The notes: generated by a model from the letters alone, not told the origin. Shown: positions 1 through 11,919, counted from the first letter of the stretch. The stretch: DNA of 64,000 bases from Anodontia alba (GCA_964016985.1 OZ024829.1:71033267-71097266); one strand, 5' to 3'. Numbers and translations: made by a program.

Positions 1-669
1 TAGTTATCTCCCCTGACATTATTTGGTAATGGAAACCTTATGATTGCCATAACTTCAACACCATTTCAGATATATCGATGATATTAAGGAGAATTGTACA
101 AGACGTTGAGAAGACGCGTCTTGTACAAGATCTACAACTCTAGGTACTGCAATTTTTTAGGTATCTCCCCTGTCAGTATTTGGTAAAAGAGACCTTGTAA
201 GTCCAATACCCTTTGAAACATATTGATAGTACTTGGTAGGATTGAACAGGAGGTAAGAAGGTTAGTCGTATACAAAAACTGTAACTTAGAATACTGCAGT
301 TTTTGAGTTCACTCCCCTGACAGTATTTGTCAATGGAAACCATGTGATTTGTCATAACTTAAGCGCCATGGAAGATACATTGATGATACTTGGTAGAATT
401 GTACATGAGGTTAAAAAGGTGTGTTGCATGTAAGGACCACAACTCTGGATGCTGTGTTGTTTTTTTTTTTGTTATCTCCCGACAGTATTTGGTAGTAGAA
501 ACTTGTTTGCTGCATAGCCTCATCAGTTAAAATGGATCTTCCTTAAACTTGCAGAAGTGGAGGACATGGATATTTTGGAGTTATATCCTCCAGATTAATG
601 AATATTGTAGACATTGAGTGACCTTTTAGGCACAGGTGAGCGTTAATGACCACCATGGTCCTCTTGTTT
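1..669 (+). repeat. 3' part of a family-A minisatellite element, left end outside window
   Basis: Three to four diverged units of about 155 bp run from 1 to about 505; each carries a form of ATCTCCCCTGACAGTATTTG (near 8, 165, 310, 475). They are followed by about 130 bp of non-repeated sequence and a tail at 630-669 with AGGTGAGCG, the palindromic GACCACCATGGTC and CTCTTGTTT. The same tail layout ends the complete family-A copies farther right, so this is the truncated right end of one such element. The short open frames here are shadows of the repeat. Confidence 0.75.
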
Positions 670-1690
670 ATATATGAAGAGTGCAGAGAACTGAGACAAA
701 CAAAAATCACAGTTGAATTCGAAGCTTGATTTTGGATTTTGTGAAACCGTATTTTAACCACAAATATTTTTCATAGATTAAAGCAGACACATCCTCTTAT
801 TTCACTTTTGGTTGTATATGTGCTAAAAAGAAAGACATGTGACTAGTGAGTCAAATCTGAAAACCTTACTGAAATATTCCAAATACTTACATCATTGGTT
901 TTTATGAAAAATTTTAAAAAAATGTTTTAAAACTTTAATTTGAAAATATTCCAAATACATGTACTTACAACAGTGGTTCTTATGAAATTTTTTTCAAAAA
1001 TCTTTTAAAAAAATTTAATTTGAAAATATCCAAAGAATGTATACAGAGAGAAAAGGTCTCTTCCCTTTTTGTTAGGGTGCAGTGCTTATACATTTTCATA
1101 TTTAGTTTGATACAATTTAATTTTGAGAAATCAAATTTATGACAAACTAAAATTTAAATTCCATTGTCTGAAGTTATTTTACTGAAGTTTTATGTGTATT
1201 TTGTAATGATCTTTGGAATGTAATTATCAAAAATAAATTTGTTCTTGGTAATTTTTTTTCCAACATAGTAACCTGTATCTTGTATTTTTCATATTTAAAA
1301 AAAAAGTTTTTGGAATTTTATTATATTAGTTTTCATAATTTTAAAAAAAAATTCTAGCTTGAAATTTTAATTCTTAATATCAATAGTAATAGAATACTTA
1401 CTTTTTTTTTTTAATTAAAATTAGCAGTCTGGAATAAAATGATGAGGATTTAAAATCTAAAAGAATCAGTGACATCATAGGATAGTGTATTGTGGGATAG
1501 CTTTTTTACAAAGTATAGATAGCAATACCAGTTACTAAGACTTTGAACATTCAGGAATCTCTAAATGGGGTTTTCAACATAATTTTCATTTTGCCAATAT
1601 CTTTACCGTAATTTGAAATAATCTGAAATTAGGGGATGCATCTGAACATCTTTAAGCTCACTACTGTTTTTATTATACTCGTTTTTCAAA
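670..1690. other. AT-rich gene-free stretch
   Basis: AT-rich sequence with many T and A runs and no convincing frame or splice-flanked exon. A local duplication is visible: AAATATTCCAAATAC occurs near 873 and again near 944. Nothing else recognised. Confidence 0.6.
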
Positions 1691-1691
1691 C

Positions 1692-3425
1692 AGGGCGTAT
1701 TAGGTTATGGGGTCTGAAGCCATAAACTTTTTTGTTTCCAGCTAACTCCTCCTACAGTTTACATCCCATCAGGCTGAATCTTGGTTTATAAATTGACCAT
1801 GATGTGGAGCAGCACATAATGTTTCGGGGTTACAGTCCACCAAATACTAACAGGGTTATGCCCCTTTGAAAATTCCTGTAAGTTTTTTGTTTCCAGCTAA
1901 CTCTTCCTACAGTTTACATACAATCAAGCTGAAACTTGATTTATACTTAGACCATGATGTGGAACAGTGCATATTATTTCAAGGTTACAGTCCACCTAAT
2001 ATTAGCAGAGATATGTCCCTTTGAAAATTTCAGTAAACTTTTCGTTTCTGACTAAATCCTCCTACAGTTTACATCGGAGCAAGCTGAAACTTGATTTACA
2101 GTTAGACCATGATGTGGAACAGTGCATATTTGTTCGAGTTACAGTCCATCAAATATTAGCAGAATAATGACCCTTTGAAAATTTCGCTAAATTTTTTAGT
2201 TTCTTGCTAGCTTCTCCTACAGTTTACATCCGATCAAGCTGAAGTTTGATTTATAGGTAGACCATGATGTGATGCAGCGCATGTTGTTTTGAGGCCACAC
2301 TCCACCAAATATTAACAGAGTTATGTCCCTTGGAATATTTCGGTAAACTTTTTGTTTCTGGCCAACTCCTCCTACAGTTCACATCGGATCAAGCTGAAAC
2401 TTGATTTATAGTTAGACCATGATATTGAGCAGCTCATATATATTCGAGGTTACAGTCCACCAAATATCAGCAGAGTTATTTTCCTTTGAAATTTTCAGTA
2501 AATTTTTCACTTCCCCAGCTAACTCCTCCTACAGTTTACATTTGATCGCGCTTAAACTTGATTTATAGTAAGAACATGATGTGGAGCAGCGCAAATTATT
2601 TCAAGGTTACAGTCCACCAAATATTGGCAATTATGCCCCTTTGAAAATTTCTGTAAATTTCTTGTTTCCGGCTTATTCCTACTACAGTTTACATTGGATC
2701 AAGCTGAAACTTGATTTATAGTTACACCATGAAGTGGAGCAGGGCATATTATTTTGAGGTTACAGTCCACCATATATTAGCAGAGCTATGCCCCTTTGAA
2801 AATTCTGTAATCTTTTCATTTCTGGCTAACTCCTATAGTTTACACCTGATCAAACTGAAACTTTGTAAATACTTACACTGAGCTTAAACTCGATTTATAA
2901 TAAGAATATAATGTGGAGCAGCACATATTATTTTGAGGTTACCAAACATCAAATATTACCAGAGTTATGCCCCATTAAAAATTTCCATAAACTTTGCATT
3001 TCTGGCTAACTCCCAATCATGCTGAAAAGCGATTTATTGTTAGACCGTGGTGTGGAGCAGCGCATATTATTAGGAGGTTACAGTACACCAAATATTAGCA
3101 GAGTTATGCCCCTTTAAAATTCTGTTAATCTTTTGTTCCTGGCTAACTCCTCATATAGTTTACATCCAATCAAGCTGAAACTTGATTTGTAGTTTGACCA
3201 TGATGTGGAGCAGCACATATTATTCCAAAATTACAGTCCAACAAATAGTAGCAGCATTATGTCCCTTTGAAATTTTTGGTAATTTTTTTGGTTTCCAGCT
3301 AACTCCACTTACAAATTTACACAGGTCTGGAGCACAGAACTGCACAGTAGTCCGCATATGTGCTACATCTTATTACTTGCCAAGGGCGTATGATGCCTCC
3401 GCTTGTAGAGCTCTTGTTTGTTTCT
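1692..3425 (+). repeat. ~155 bp tandem array (11 units) with a CTCTTGTTT-type end
   Basis: Eleven diverged units share CTCCTCCTACAGTTTACAT, then a GATCAAGCTGAAACTTGATT block, then ACCATGATGTGGAGCAGC. Unit starts lie near 1740, 1897, 2050, 2205, 2360, 2518, 2672, 2825, 3003, 3142 and 3297. The array is framed by GGGCGTAT at both sides (near 1695 and 3383) and ends at 3400-3420 with AGAGCTCTTGTTTG, which contains a palindrome. The same ending style is seen in the other minisatellite-cored elements, so this is probably another family of the same class. The 81-residue frame inside is a shadow. Confidence 0.8.
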
Positions 3426-3429
3426 AGAT

Positions 3430-3431
<2 letters not shown>

Positions 3432-3466
<35 letters not shown>
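3432..3466. repeat. (AT)n microsatellite
   Basis: An uninterrupted AT dinucleotide run of about 34 bp directly after the end of the preceding minisatellite element. Confidence 0.95.
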
Positions 3467-3468
<2 letters not shown>

Positions 3469-4560
3469 GAATGGACATAATGACTCCTCAAATGGATGGA
3501 ATAACAGACGGTAAACGGTAAAAGGCCAGAACTATGTACATTTAAGCACTCTAGATGATTATCCAGATTATCTTTTTAATTATAATTTCTACACAAAACA
3601 TATGTTGTTGGTACTTATTTGAAAGTTATTGATAGGGTAGTTGTAATGAATACCCACAACTTACAATCCTTTCAGTCCTTTAAGAAATAAGTAACATGTA
3701 AGTATTTCATACTTGAAAAATAAAAAAACGAAAAAAACAACAAAAAAACTGTGTTATCTGATTATAAATAATGTTACTGTACACAGTACAGGGAAATAAA
3801 AAAAAAATGTGGTTAAAAGGGGTTCAGAACCACAGTGATGTGGATCAAATATTCATGATACTGAAACTAGTTACCCTGAATTGTGCAGAATGCACACATG
3901 GTGTAGCGAAAATGGCATTGCTTTAGTTACATATCAAGAAATGTTGAACAAAATGAAAGAACAGATGATATGTAGTCTAGAGGCTTATAAAAATTAAGGA
4001 AACCGCCACCATCAGCACTCTCAGTGCTTTGATTTGGTCTTGTGGGAAGGACTGTTATCGTAATTTGATTGGCATAGAATAGCCAATATATTTTAGTTAC
4101 GTATTAGCCAAATATTCGTAGAAAGAATGTTTCTTTTACAAAACAAAGTAAGGTTGTTTCTGAGTTCTCTCACGTTTATTTGTCACTTATAGTTTTGGGG
4201 TTATCCGATTCGTTGAATGTCAATGAAAATAATTATAATAATAATCATTGTTTGATCACGTGATTTTGTTGATATTTTGTTTCTAAACAGATCTGCTGCG
4301 CATTTTTCTGTCAAGTCTAATCGTAATTAGCCATTAATAAGGCCCAGTAATAAGGTAAGTTTAGAACTATATATTTTTATTTGTTTTCAGTCAGTTGCAG
4401 ACAAAATACTTTGCTTTGCAGACAACCAATTATAAGGACAGGGTCACCTGCATACTGGCACAGGAGTTTGGGAGTTCTTTCTCGGTAGCCCTAGTAGGCT
4501 ATCCGAATGAATGTTATTTTCGAAAGACGGACACTTCACAGTTCATCAGAATCAATATTT
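3467..4560. other. Gene-free stretch, left flank of the LINE remnant
   Basis: No supported gene. A-rich tracts occur near 3720-3750 and 3800. The right part (about 4395-4560) may be decayed 3' sequence of the minus-strand LINE, but no clear protein match continues there. The short plus-strand frames at 4395-4711 lie antisense to the LINE remnant and are judged shadows. Confidence 0.5.
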
Positions 4561-4569
4561 TACTGGTGA

Positions 4570-5134
4570 TATATCAATAGACGGCCAACGATTGCGAAGA
4601 CTATATGTCACAAGTGATGTGAATCTTGCGACAGTGTCCTCAGAACTTACAGCAGAGGATACGATAGATGCAGGGAGTGCACTCCAATCCCTAACGGTGT
4701 ATGGGAAGTAACTCTACTTGTGAATGTCAGTTCTAGCATATGGCACTTGAAATGCCTTGGATGCTGATTCCTGCTGCACTTATTGAGGGGTTGAAGTCGT
4801 CACAAGGTATACGAGCTCTACCTTTCAGACCTTTGAATAGCAATATGAGTTTACTATCTTTGCATCTCTTGTGAAGAGACTCCCACCCTAACCTCTCAAG
4901 AATGCTTCATACTTCCAGTTTCAGTGTTGTAGTTTCCAGTCACAAACCTAGCTGTACGAGTCTGAACCTTTTCTAATTCTTCCTGGAGGGTCCCAAACAG
5001 AGCTAGCATACTCCAGGATCGGTCACACCAACCCCTTGTGTACCATTTCCTTAACATCTTGGGGGGCATTTCAAATCCTTAGAAATTGTCACACCAAGAT
5101 ATTTAATATTATCCACAGTTTTGAGGACTGTGCC
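4570..5134 (-). pseudogene. LINE reverse transcriptase, C-terminal part (broken)
   Basis: Read on the minus strand across frameshifts, this shows the C-terminal region of a non-LTR retrotransposon reverse transcriptase. TVDNIKYLGVTIS lies near 5115-5075, followed by an RTARFVTGNY motif near 4950-4920, and the thumb/tail motif SYFPYTVRDWSALPAS near 4715-4665. These follow the order known for CR1/Jockey-type ORF2 proteins. Several frameshifts and stops rule out function. The upstream RT part continues at 5796-5945 after an interruption. The clade assignment is an inference; RT identity is well supported. Confidence 0.8.
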
Positions 5135-5795
5135 CATACATGCCATACCTCACACTGTGAGGCAAAATCTCACAGAATTTTGGCCCTTCTGGAACCCATT
5201 TCCCATAAGAGTTTTTAAATCTCACAGAATTTTCATACCATTTAATAAGCTGGGGAGGGGGTGCAGGGGGGGGGGGTGTTGGGGGGAGTGGCCTCGGTGG
5301 CTCATTTGGATGCGCCATCCAACTGGAGACCAGGAGGTCGTGGGTTCAACCCCCGCCGAGGTCGGCAACATTCTTTCGTGGAGATTGATCGTGAAATATT
5401 TTCTACAGTCATTCTCTCCCTTCGGCTGATTCAAGAAGGGCATTTGTCCGTTTCTGGCGAAAGAACGTGCACAATACTGGTTAACCGCTTAGAGGACTAC
5501 GCCTGCACAGTAAACGTGTGAGGTAAGCTGACCGCGCTCAACATGACCCCTTTGGGTTGACTGGGTCGTAAAACCTCAACACAAACAAAACAAACAAAGC
5601 TATTTTTTGAAGAACTAGAAATAAATCACACATAAGCATGGCCATCCCAAGCTTAATTCATTAAAATGATGACTTTTAACTTACATATGTATGCTTGAAA
5701 GTGATTTTCATAAAAATCTCACACAATTTCATTTAATCTCCCCTAAAAATTTGCAAAATCTCACAGATTTCTGTCAACAGCTAATGGCATGTATG
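5135..5795. mobile_element. ~660 bp insertion inside the LINE, bounded by an 11 bp inverted repeat
   Basis: The two LINE fragments are separated by this segment. It begins with CATACATGCCA (5135-5145) and ends with the exact reverse complement TGGCATGTATG (5785-5795). AATCTCACAGA-like sequence recurs inside at about 5168, 5219 and 5757. A SINE lies within it at about 5288-5598. It could be a small terminal-inverted-repeat element that later received the SINE, or the inverted match could be chance next to LINE sequence. Confidence 0.4.
5288..5598 (+). mobile_element. tRNA-derived SINE
   Basis: The head resembles a tRNA gene. A box-A-like GTGGCTCATTTGGATGCG lies near 5297-5314 and a box-B-like GGGTTCAACCCCC at about 5342-5354, with spacing suited to an internal RNA polymerase III promoter. 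A GC-richer body of about 200 bp follows, and an A-rich tail with AACAAACAAA repeats ends near 5598. A G-rich run (5256-5287) precedes it. A five-base AAGCT on both sides may be a remnant target duplication; this is weak. Open frames across it are shadows. Confidence 0.75.
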
Positions 5796-5945
5796 TGTGC
5801 CTTCTAGGGAGTAAACTGCTTTGATCTTTTTGATCCCCTTCTAGCATAAGAGTTACATTTCATGGGCTGAAATCTCATACCCCATTTCTTGGCCCATTTG
5901 CCCAGTTGATCAATATCCTTTTGGAGTTTTGATATCTTCACCCAT
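5796..5945 (-). pseudogene. LINE reverse transcriptase, central fragment (broken)
   Basis: On the minus strand, an open stretch reads LQKDIDQLGKWAKKWGMRFQ followed by PMKCN. This is the segment just after the RT palm that in LINE proteins precedes the YLGV motif. Its continuation (TVDNIKYLGV) lies at 5115 downwards, so the two pieces are one gene split by the 5135-5795 segment. Sequence farther upstream in the gene (positions above 5950) is not recognisable. Confidence 0.75.
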
Positions 5946-6330
5946 AAAAAAATTAGGTACAAAAGAGGTACATAAATATGTACAAGTTTATTTTGTACTT
6001 TTTATGTGCCTACAGGATTTAGGCACACAATAGGTATACTTATTTTGTACCTGACTGAGAACTTAGAAATTTTTAATGTGCCTTTTTTGTGCTAATTCAG
6101 ACTTAGGCAGTTTTCATTGTGCCTGTCATGTACCCATAAAAACTTAGAATTTTTCCAGTGTGATTATTGTGTTCCTAATTTGGACTTTGTCATTTTTTGA
6201 TGTACCTTTTATGTACCTATGTGAACTTAGATTTTTGCAAACTTTGAAAATCAACTTGCTACTCGGAACTTAGTCATTTTTTATGTATGCCTTTTTTGTA
6301 CTTTTATGTGGACTTAGCATTTTTTTTTTG
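5946..6330. repeat. Irregular GTACCT/TGTGCCT-rich repeat
   Basis: Loosely repeated blocks of 50-70 bp contain ACTTAG, TTTTTATGT and TGTACC/TGTGCC elements (near 5955, 6040, 6110, 6190, 6280). No coding potential. It looks like a decayed tandem repeat of unknown family. Confidence 0.5.
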
Positions 6331-7852
6331 AAGAATGAAGATGAACTAAACAAAAATTTAATATCAAGTGTACTGTATAAAAAGGACAGATGTATGAAAA
6401 TGCATGCCTACATGTACATAATACTCCTTACAAATTTTGTCTATAAAAGGTAAGATTTTGAAGGGCAATCAGAAAATAGCCAGGAAGCCCAAACATTCAT
6501 AATATATGTTCATCATGTTAAGATTATGAGGTTAAAATGGCAATCTAGTTTAATTTTATACATAATGCTGTACTTTTCAGAAAGCTATATTTAAAATGAC
6601 AAGGAAAATATGCTTTTTGTAGTTTTTTGGAAAGCCTTACTTGTACATCGGACCTTAGCGAAAGCATCTATTCAGTACAACTTTGCATTCGTTTCAAAGT
6701 CCAGAAAAGAGAAAAGAAAAACAATCATGTGAGCGAAAAGACTGAAAATAAATTTTCATTAAAATAAACGGTTCTGAAATTACTTCGGAGGCGTGTGTAA
6801 GGAGATATTTGTTCGGATCGTTAAAAGCGTATCAACACGTGTGGACGAAATGCGTCCTTCACAAAAGTGTGGGAGAACGGTGCCGACTTTTGCAACAGCA
6901 AACAAATAAATGGCAGCTCTCTTTGAATTTCAAACAGCACTATATTTGTATATGGAAAAACACAAGCAAAACCATCGCAAATCAACTAAATTTTGACTTT
7001 CTTTTCGTCTTTTCCGCGCTGGTAAACAGCGCATCCGGAACGAGGCTACGTATTTAGAAACGGGTTTTCCGAAAATTATGATGAAAACTAAACTATATAA
7101 TTTCTGTTATCTTTTCATGCAAAAATGCTTTTGTTTGTGTGATAGCAGCATTAGAAAGATAAAAATAAGCTTACAAGGTCGAATAAATTTCAATATGCTT
7201 TTAGTGAAAGTTATTTATTTATAGAATTACTCCCGGTAACTTCCGGAAGTGGTGAGGCTTTTTCAGACGACACTCGGCAAATCAGCAAAATAAATAAAAT
7301 GAATTAATAATTAATGATTTTTAAGACCTGAATATTATAAAAAGTAATTAATTTATATACTTTTTATTGTTTTCTCACAACAATCTTTTATGTCAACACT
7401 TCTTTTGATGTTTATTTCTGAGTTTTAATTTATCTATTTTTAGAATCGGAAAATCCGCTCATCCAAGTTTAGCTCAGCTGCGCTTCTGGTCATTTTTTAA
7501 TAAAATTGACTGTTTAAACGCATCTTATTGCTAAAATGTTCCGCTAAATATAAAATTAAATTCATATCTTATGCATTCTTCGTGTGTTCGTTAGGTTTTG
7601 GAACCGCTTAAGCTGTCATGACGTTTTAGAAAAAATGACGTCAGAGTGCAACCTGGAAATTCCCACTGACCGAAAATTTTCGGGTTCAGCAGTCAACGTT
7701 TTGCACGCGCTACCGAATATATTCGGGTGCCGCAGGAGAAGGGTTAACAAATGTAGAAAATGCACTAGAAAGCGTGTATCATTCTGGACAAAAAAAAAAC
7801 AAACAAAAAAAAACAACAGGATTTAGCATAATAATACCCTAGATTTCTTTTT
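6331..7852. other. Gene-free stretch
   Basis: AT-rich sequence with no supported gene. Plus-strand frames at 6809-7057 and 7584-7826 are short, have no recognisable motif and no clear splice sites, so they are not called. A-rich tract at 7790-7815. Confidence 0.5.
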
Positions 7853-9662
7853 ATGCCACCAACTTCAAAGAAGTTGGAGAGGCATATTGCTTCTGGGTGG
7901 TTTGTGCGTCCGTCCGTTCGTCATGCTTTTTGATGCATAGCATAACTTTAGAACCGTGAATGCTACTGTTTTTGAAATTTCTTATATGGGTTGTTCATGA
8001 AAAAATAGCTGGTGTTTTTTTTCTTGACAGGATTATGCCCCTTTTCAGAGTTAAGGCCCTTTGAAAAAATATGGATGCAATCTTGTCAGCAAAATATCTA
8101 AAAAAACTATTGAAGCTAGAGCCTTGAAACTTGCTGAATAGACTGGTAGTGATGAGTAGACAACCTGATTAATTTTTGAAGAAATTTTGAAAAACACTTC
8201 TTGAGTTATGGCCATTTGTAATTTTGGGCATTTTTACCTTGTCAGCAAAATATCTCAAAAACTATAAGAGCTAGAGCCTTGAAACTTAGTAAATGGATTT
8301 ATAGTGATGAGTAGATTAACTTTTGAAGAAATTCTGAAAAATACTTCATGAGTTATGGCCCTTTGCAATTTTGGGCATTTTTACCTTGTCAGCAAAATAT
8401 CTCAAAAACCGTTGGAGCTAGAGCCTTGAAACTTAATGAATAGACTGGTAGTGATGGGTAGACAACCTGATTAACAATTGAAGAAATTTTGTCAGCAAAA
8501 TATCTCAAAAACTGTTAGAGCTTGAGCCTTGAAACTAAGTAAATGGATTTGTAGTGACGAGTAAATGACCTGATTAACTTTTGAAGAAATTCTGAAAAAT
8601 ACTTCATGAGTTATGGCCCTTTGTAATTTTGGGCATTTTTAACGTCAGCAAAATATCTAAAAAACTATTGAAGCTAGAGCCTTGAAACTTGATGAATATA
8701 GACTGGTAGTGATGAGTAGACAACCTGATTAGCTTTAGAAGAAATTTTGAAATATACTTCTTGAGTTATGCCCCTTTGTAATTTTAGACATTTTTACCTT
8801 GTCAGCAAATATCTCAAAAACTGTTAGAGCTAGAGCCTTGAAACTTAGTAAATGAATTTGTAGTGATGAGTTGATTAACTTTTGAAGAAATTCTGAAAAA
8901 TACTTCATGAGTTATGGCCCTTTGTAATTTGGGGCAATTTTACCTTGTCAGCAAAATATCTCAAAAACCGTTGGAACTAGAGCCTTGAAACTTGGTGAAT
9001 AGACTGGTAGTGATGAGTAGACAACCTGATTAACAATTGAAGAAATTTTGAAAAATACTTCTTGAGTTATGGCTCTTTGTAATTTTGGGCATGTTTTACC
9101 TTGTCAGCAAAATATCTCAAAAACTGTTAGAGCTAGAGCCCTGAAACTTAGTAAATGGATTTGTAGTGATAAGTGGATGACCTGATTAACTTTTGAAGAA
9201 ATTCTGAAAAATACTTCATGAGTTATGGCCCTTTGTAATTTTGGGCATTTTTACCTTGTCAGCAAAATATCTCAAAAACCGTTGGAGCTAGAGCCTTGGA
9301 ACTTGATGAATAGACTGGTAGTGATGAGTAGACAACCTGATTAACTTTTGAAGAAACTTTGAAAAATACTTCCTGAGTTATGGCCTTTTGTGATTTTGGG
9401 CATTTTTACCTTGTCAGCAAAATATCTCAAAAACTGTTAGAGCTAGAGCCATGAAATATGGTGAATGGATTTGTAATGATGAGTAGACAACCTGATTAAC
9501 TTCTGAATAAATTTTGAAAAATACTTATTGAGTTATGGCCTTTTGTTATTTTGGGCATTTTCATCTTGTCAGCAAAATATTTCAAAAACTGTTAGAGCTG
9601 GAGACTTGAAACTTGGTGAATTGATTGGTAATGATGAGTAGATGACCTGATTAACTTTTTTG
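7853..9662 (+). repeat. Minisatellite element (hairpin head plus ~155 bp array), left part
   Basis: The head at 7853-7890 forms a hairpin: CCAACTTCAAAGAAGTTGG sits inside ATGCC...GGCAT. A CGTCCGTCCGTTCGTC tract follows at 7908-7923. From about 8060, ten or so tandem units of about 155 bp share TTGTCAGCAAAATATCTC, GAGCCTTGAAACTT and GAGTTATGGCCCTTTG. The array is cut at about 9662 by the large TIR element and resumes at 15457, where the same unit sequence continues to about 15603. Confidence 0.85.
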
Positions 9663-9663
9663 C

Positions 9664-9969
9664 GGTCACACGAATCACTGAAATACCGGAATACTACCGA
9701 AATACCGGAATACCCGTGAAAAATATAGGTATACCTGTGAAAGACCAATATTGGCTTTAATTAATTAAGTAAGTAATATTATGTCAACCTAATGGAAAAG
9801 GGATAATATTTTAACCTCAAATAATTTGCAAATTGTCTTTGAAGTGTTTTTTTTGTTTTTTTTTTTTTTGAAAACATTGTTGATAGTCTGCTAAATCAGA
9901 GCCGGAATACGACCAGAATACCCGTGAAAAACGTGAATTACCTACACTTCAAACGAAAAGTACATACGA
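9664..9969 (+). repeat. Left terminal inverted repeat of the 5.8 kb element
   Basis: Pairs with 15153-15447. Shared landmarks, in order: AATACCGGAATAC, GGTATACCTGTGAAAGA, CCAATATTGG, ATTATGTCAACCTAATGG, ATTTGCAAATTGTCTTTG, GTGAATTACCTACACTTC and AAAAGTACATAC. A T-rich run near 9848-9870 differs in length from its partner. Confidence 0.9.
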
Positions 9970-10489
9970 CTTTTTGTATAAAATATTTATCAATTGAGTG
10001 AATAATTTGTTCCGATTGATTTAGTTATGTATGATGTATATATATAAAAATATATGGCCAGTAGTAAGTCTCAAACACGACACATCGAAAGTTAATCATT
10101 TACGCATGTTTGAAACTTACGCAGATTAAACAACCAATGCAATCATGATGAGTATCGTCATCCTTACATCCATGGAGCTTGTATGAATATTATTTTAAAT
10201 ATAATATAAATATATTAATATAAATAATGTGTTCCAGCAGCACGCCTTTATAAATACGAGAATCGTTGCATCAATCTGTGTAAATATTACCCCGAATACA
10301 TAGCGAAATTTTATATATAGCGCTCTCCTCGCAAAAAGAAAAAACAAAAAAAAACTTTGCACGTGCTGCTGCTGCCAAGAAAATAGTTTAAACCCCCGAA
10401 GCACTGCTGAAAATTCTAGAGGAGATGCCGATCTAACTGTTTTAGTATTTTACGGTGAAAATTAGGACGAACATTTCTTTTGAAACCCC

Positions 10490-10577
10490 AGCAGACGATT
10501 CACATGAATGTCACGCTTAATTTACAAAAAAAAAAAAAAAAAAAAAAATGTAAAATGCCGTCTGCTGAATATGCTAA
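10490..10577. mobile_element. Small foldback element with CAGCAGACG ends
   Basis: The left end has CCAGCAGACG (about 10489). The right end has CCGTCTGCTGAA (about 10559-10570), its approximate reverse complement, and TTTACA/TGTAAA pair inside around a ~24 bp A run. The ends resemble those of the element at 11745-11904, suggesting one MITE family. The copy is short and diverged. Confidence 0.45.
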
Positions 10578-11009
10578 GCGCTTCAAGGGTTAAAGTATGG
10601 ATACATTATTTCATTTGACAAGGGAGACAGAAACGGACAGGCTGGAATGTATCTACACTGCTCGGATCGAAGCCTGGACGGTTGATGATTGGACTAGGGA
10701 TACGACTGTCCATTTAAATCACCGTGACTTGGTGTCATGTCTCTTTGAACAACAACAACAACAAAAAAAAATAGTCCTATTGAGATGATAGAATGCGGCG
10801 TCTGGTCAGGTTCACTGTGGAAAAAACAGTTTAGCCATTTTTCTAGGAATAACCAAATCTCATAGCCGGATGTACCTGAAATAGACCAGCCAGAATCTTA
10901 CAAGTTTTGCAAACTCTCTCTCTCTCTCTCTGGAAAGCTCTTTCATTTTACCCTCATATAAATATGACACGTCTCCTTTCGAGCTATAAGTTGTTTGCAC
11001 TGACTTTAT
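10578..11009. other. Gene-free interior of the 5.8 kb element
   Basis: No supported gene. The plus-strand frame at 10597-10788 has no known motif and ends in CAACAACAACAA/poly-A repeat. A (CT)n run lies at 10915-10932. Confidence 0.5.
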
Positions 11010-11105
11010 TGGAAAAATGATATCGCACCGGCGGGAATCGAACGCGATTTGATCCCCACTTAACATGAAACACATGTATTTGCTACGGTCATTCGCTTCT
11101 TCCAC
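11010..11105 (-). mobile_element. tRNA-like SINE fragment
   Basis: Read on the minus strand, a near-perfect box B, GTTCGATTCCCGCCGG, lies at about 11027-11042. It is preceded by a tRNA-half-like stretch containing ACATGTGTTTCATG. No full cloverleaf with matched acceptor stem is apparent, so a decayed SINE head is more likely than a working tRNA gene. Confidence 0.5.
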
Positions 11106-11624
11106 TGCTTAAAGATTAGCAGTTACACGTTTCTGGAGGAAGAGGGTTCAGTGTACTGGTTAAACGCTTATTTTATAAGCATGATCCCTCTTTATTGGCG
11201 CGATTCGTAAAAATGCTGTTCCCCATCGCCAAAGACGTATAAAATTACGTATTATTTACGTCCTTGCCATCCCGTTTCGCCTGGGCCAAACTCGTAAAGC
11301 AATTGCAGTTAACTCCCTTTTAATAGACAGTTGCAGTTAGCTCCCTTAAAAGAGTAAAACCCTGCAGTGTGAGGACCTTACCCCGCATTTACCAGGGTAA
11401 AATGAATATTGTTATGTTATTCTCTTACATACATTAATAACATTATCTTTATTGGCTTATAGAGCAATCTTCAAAACTTTCGTTTCCATGTACTGTTTTT
11501 GTGTCTTCAACATTCGATATGCAAAACCAAGACCGTAATTTATTTAAGGAGTAAAAGAGACGCATGTATAAACCTAGCATCGGCGGGAAAGCATCTTCAC
11601 ATAATATTGTCATATGCCTTCGCG

Positions 11625-11740
11625 GACATTCTAGGCAGCGTCTTCCTGGGTAGAAACCAATACTAAGATACGAGGATAAAGTGTCTTGCTCAAAGACACA
11701 ACACTTGGTGCTCGCGGGTATCGAATTACCACTATCTGGG
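11625..11740 (-). mobile_element. SINE-like remnant
   Basis: On the minus strand it contains a box-B-like GGTAATTCGATACCC followed by GTGTCTTTGAGCAAGACACT. The latter is a self-complementary block common in the body of tRNA-derived SINEs of invertebrates. The head is incomplete. Immediately next to it (11745) starts a foldback element. Confidence 0.45.
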
Positions 11741-11744
11741 CTAA

Positions 11745-11904
11745 TTCAGCAGACGACAAAAAAAATTAAAAAAAAAATCGTTATTTGTTTTATTACCAAG
11801 AAAACAGGATTTGACATTTCATGCAATGGAGACAATTTGCATGAAATGCAAATCCTGTTTTCTTGGAAGAATGAGAAAAATATTTCAAAATGTCGTCTGT
11901 TGAA
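11745..11904. mobile_element. 160 bp foldback MITE
   Basis: The ends TTCAGCAGACGACA (11745-11758) and TGTCGTCTGTTGAA (11891-11904) are inverted repeats. The centre is a long hairpin: CCAAGAAAACAGGATTTG (about 11798) pairs with CAAATCCTGTTTTCTTGG (about 11850-11868), with arms that also share CATTTCATGCAA. Strong fold-back structure, no coding content; the frames over it are shadows. Confidence 0.7.
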
Positions 11905-11919
11905 AACTTTACCCAGAAT

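Noticed and set aside
4395..4711. Plus-strand overlapping open frames at 4395-4580 and 4511-4711
   Set aside because: Antisense to a clear LINE reverse transcriptase C-terminus on the minus strand; no plus-strand family match.
6809..7826. Two 80-residue frames in non-repeated sequence
   Set aside because: No recognised motif, no splice context, composition like the surrounding AT-rich DNA.
11010..11105. Functional tRNA gene on the minus strand
   Set aside because: Box B is near perfect but no matching acceptor stem, D-arm and anticodon arm of normal geometry could be paired by eye; a SINE head is likelier.
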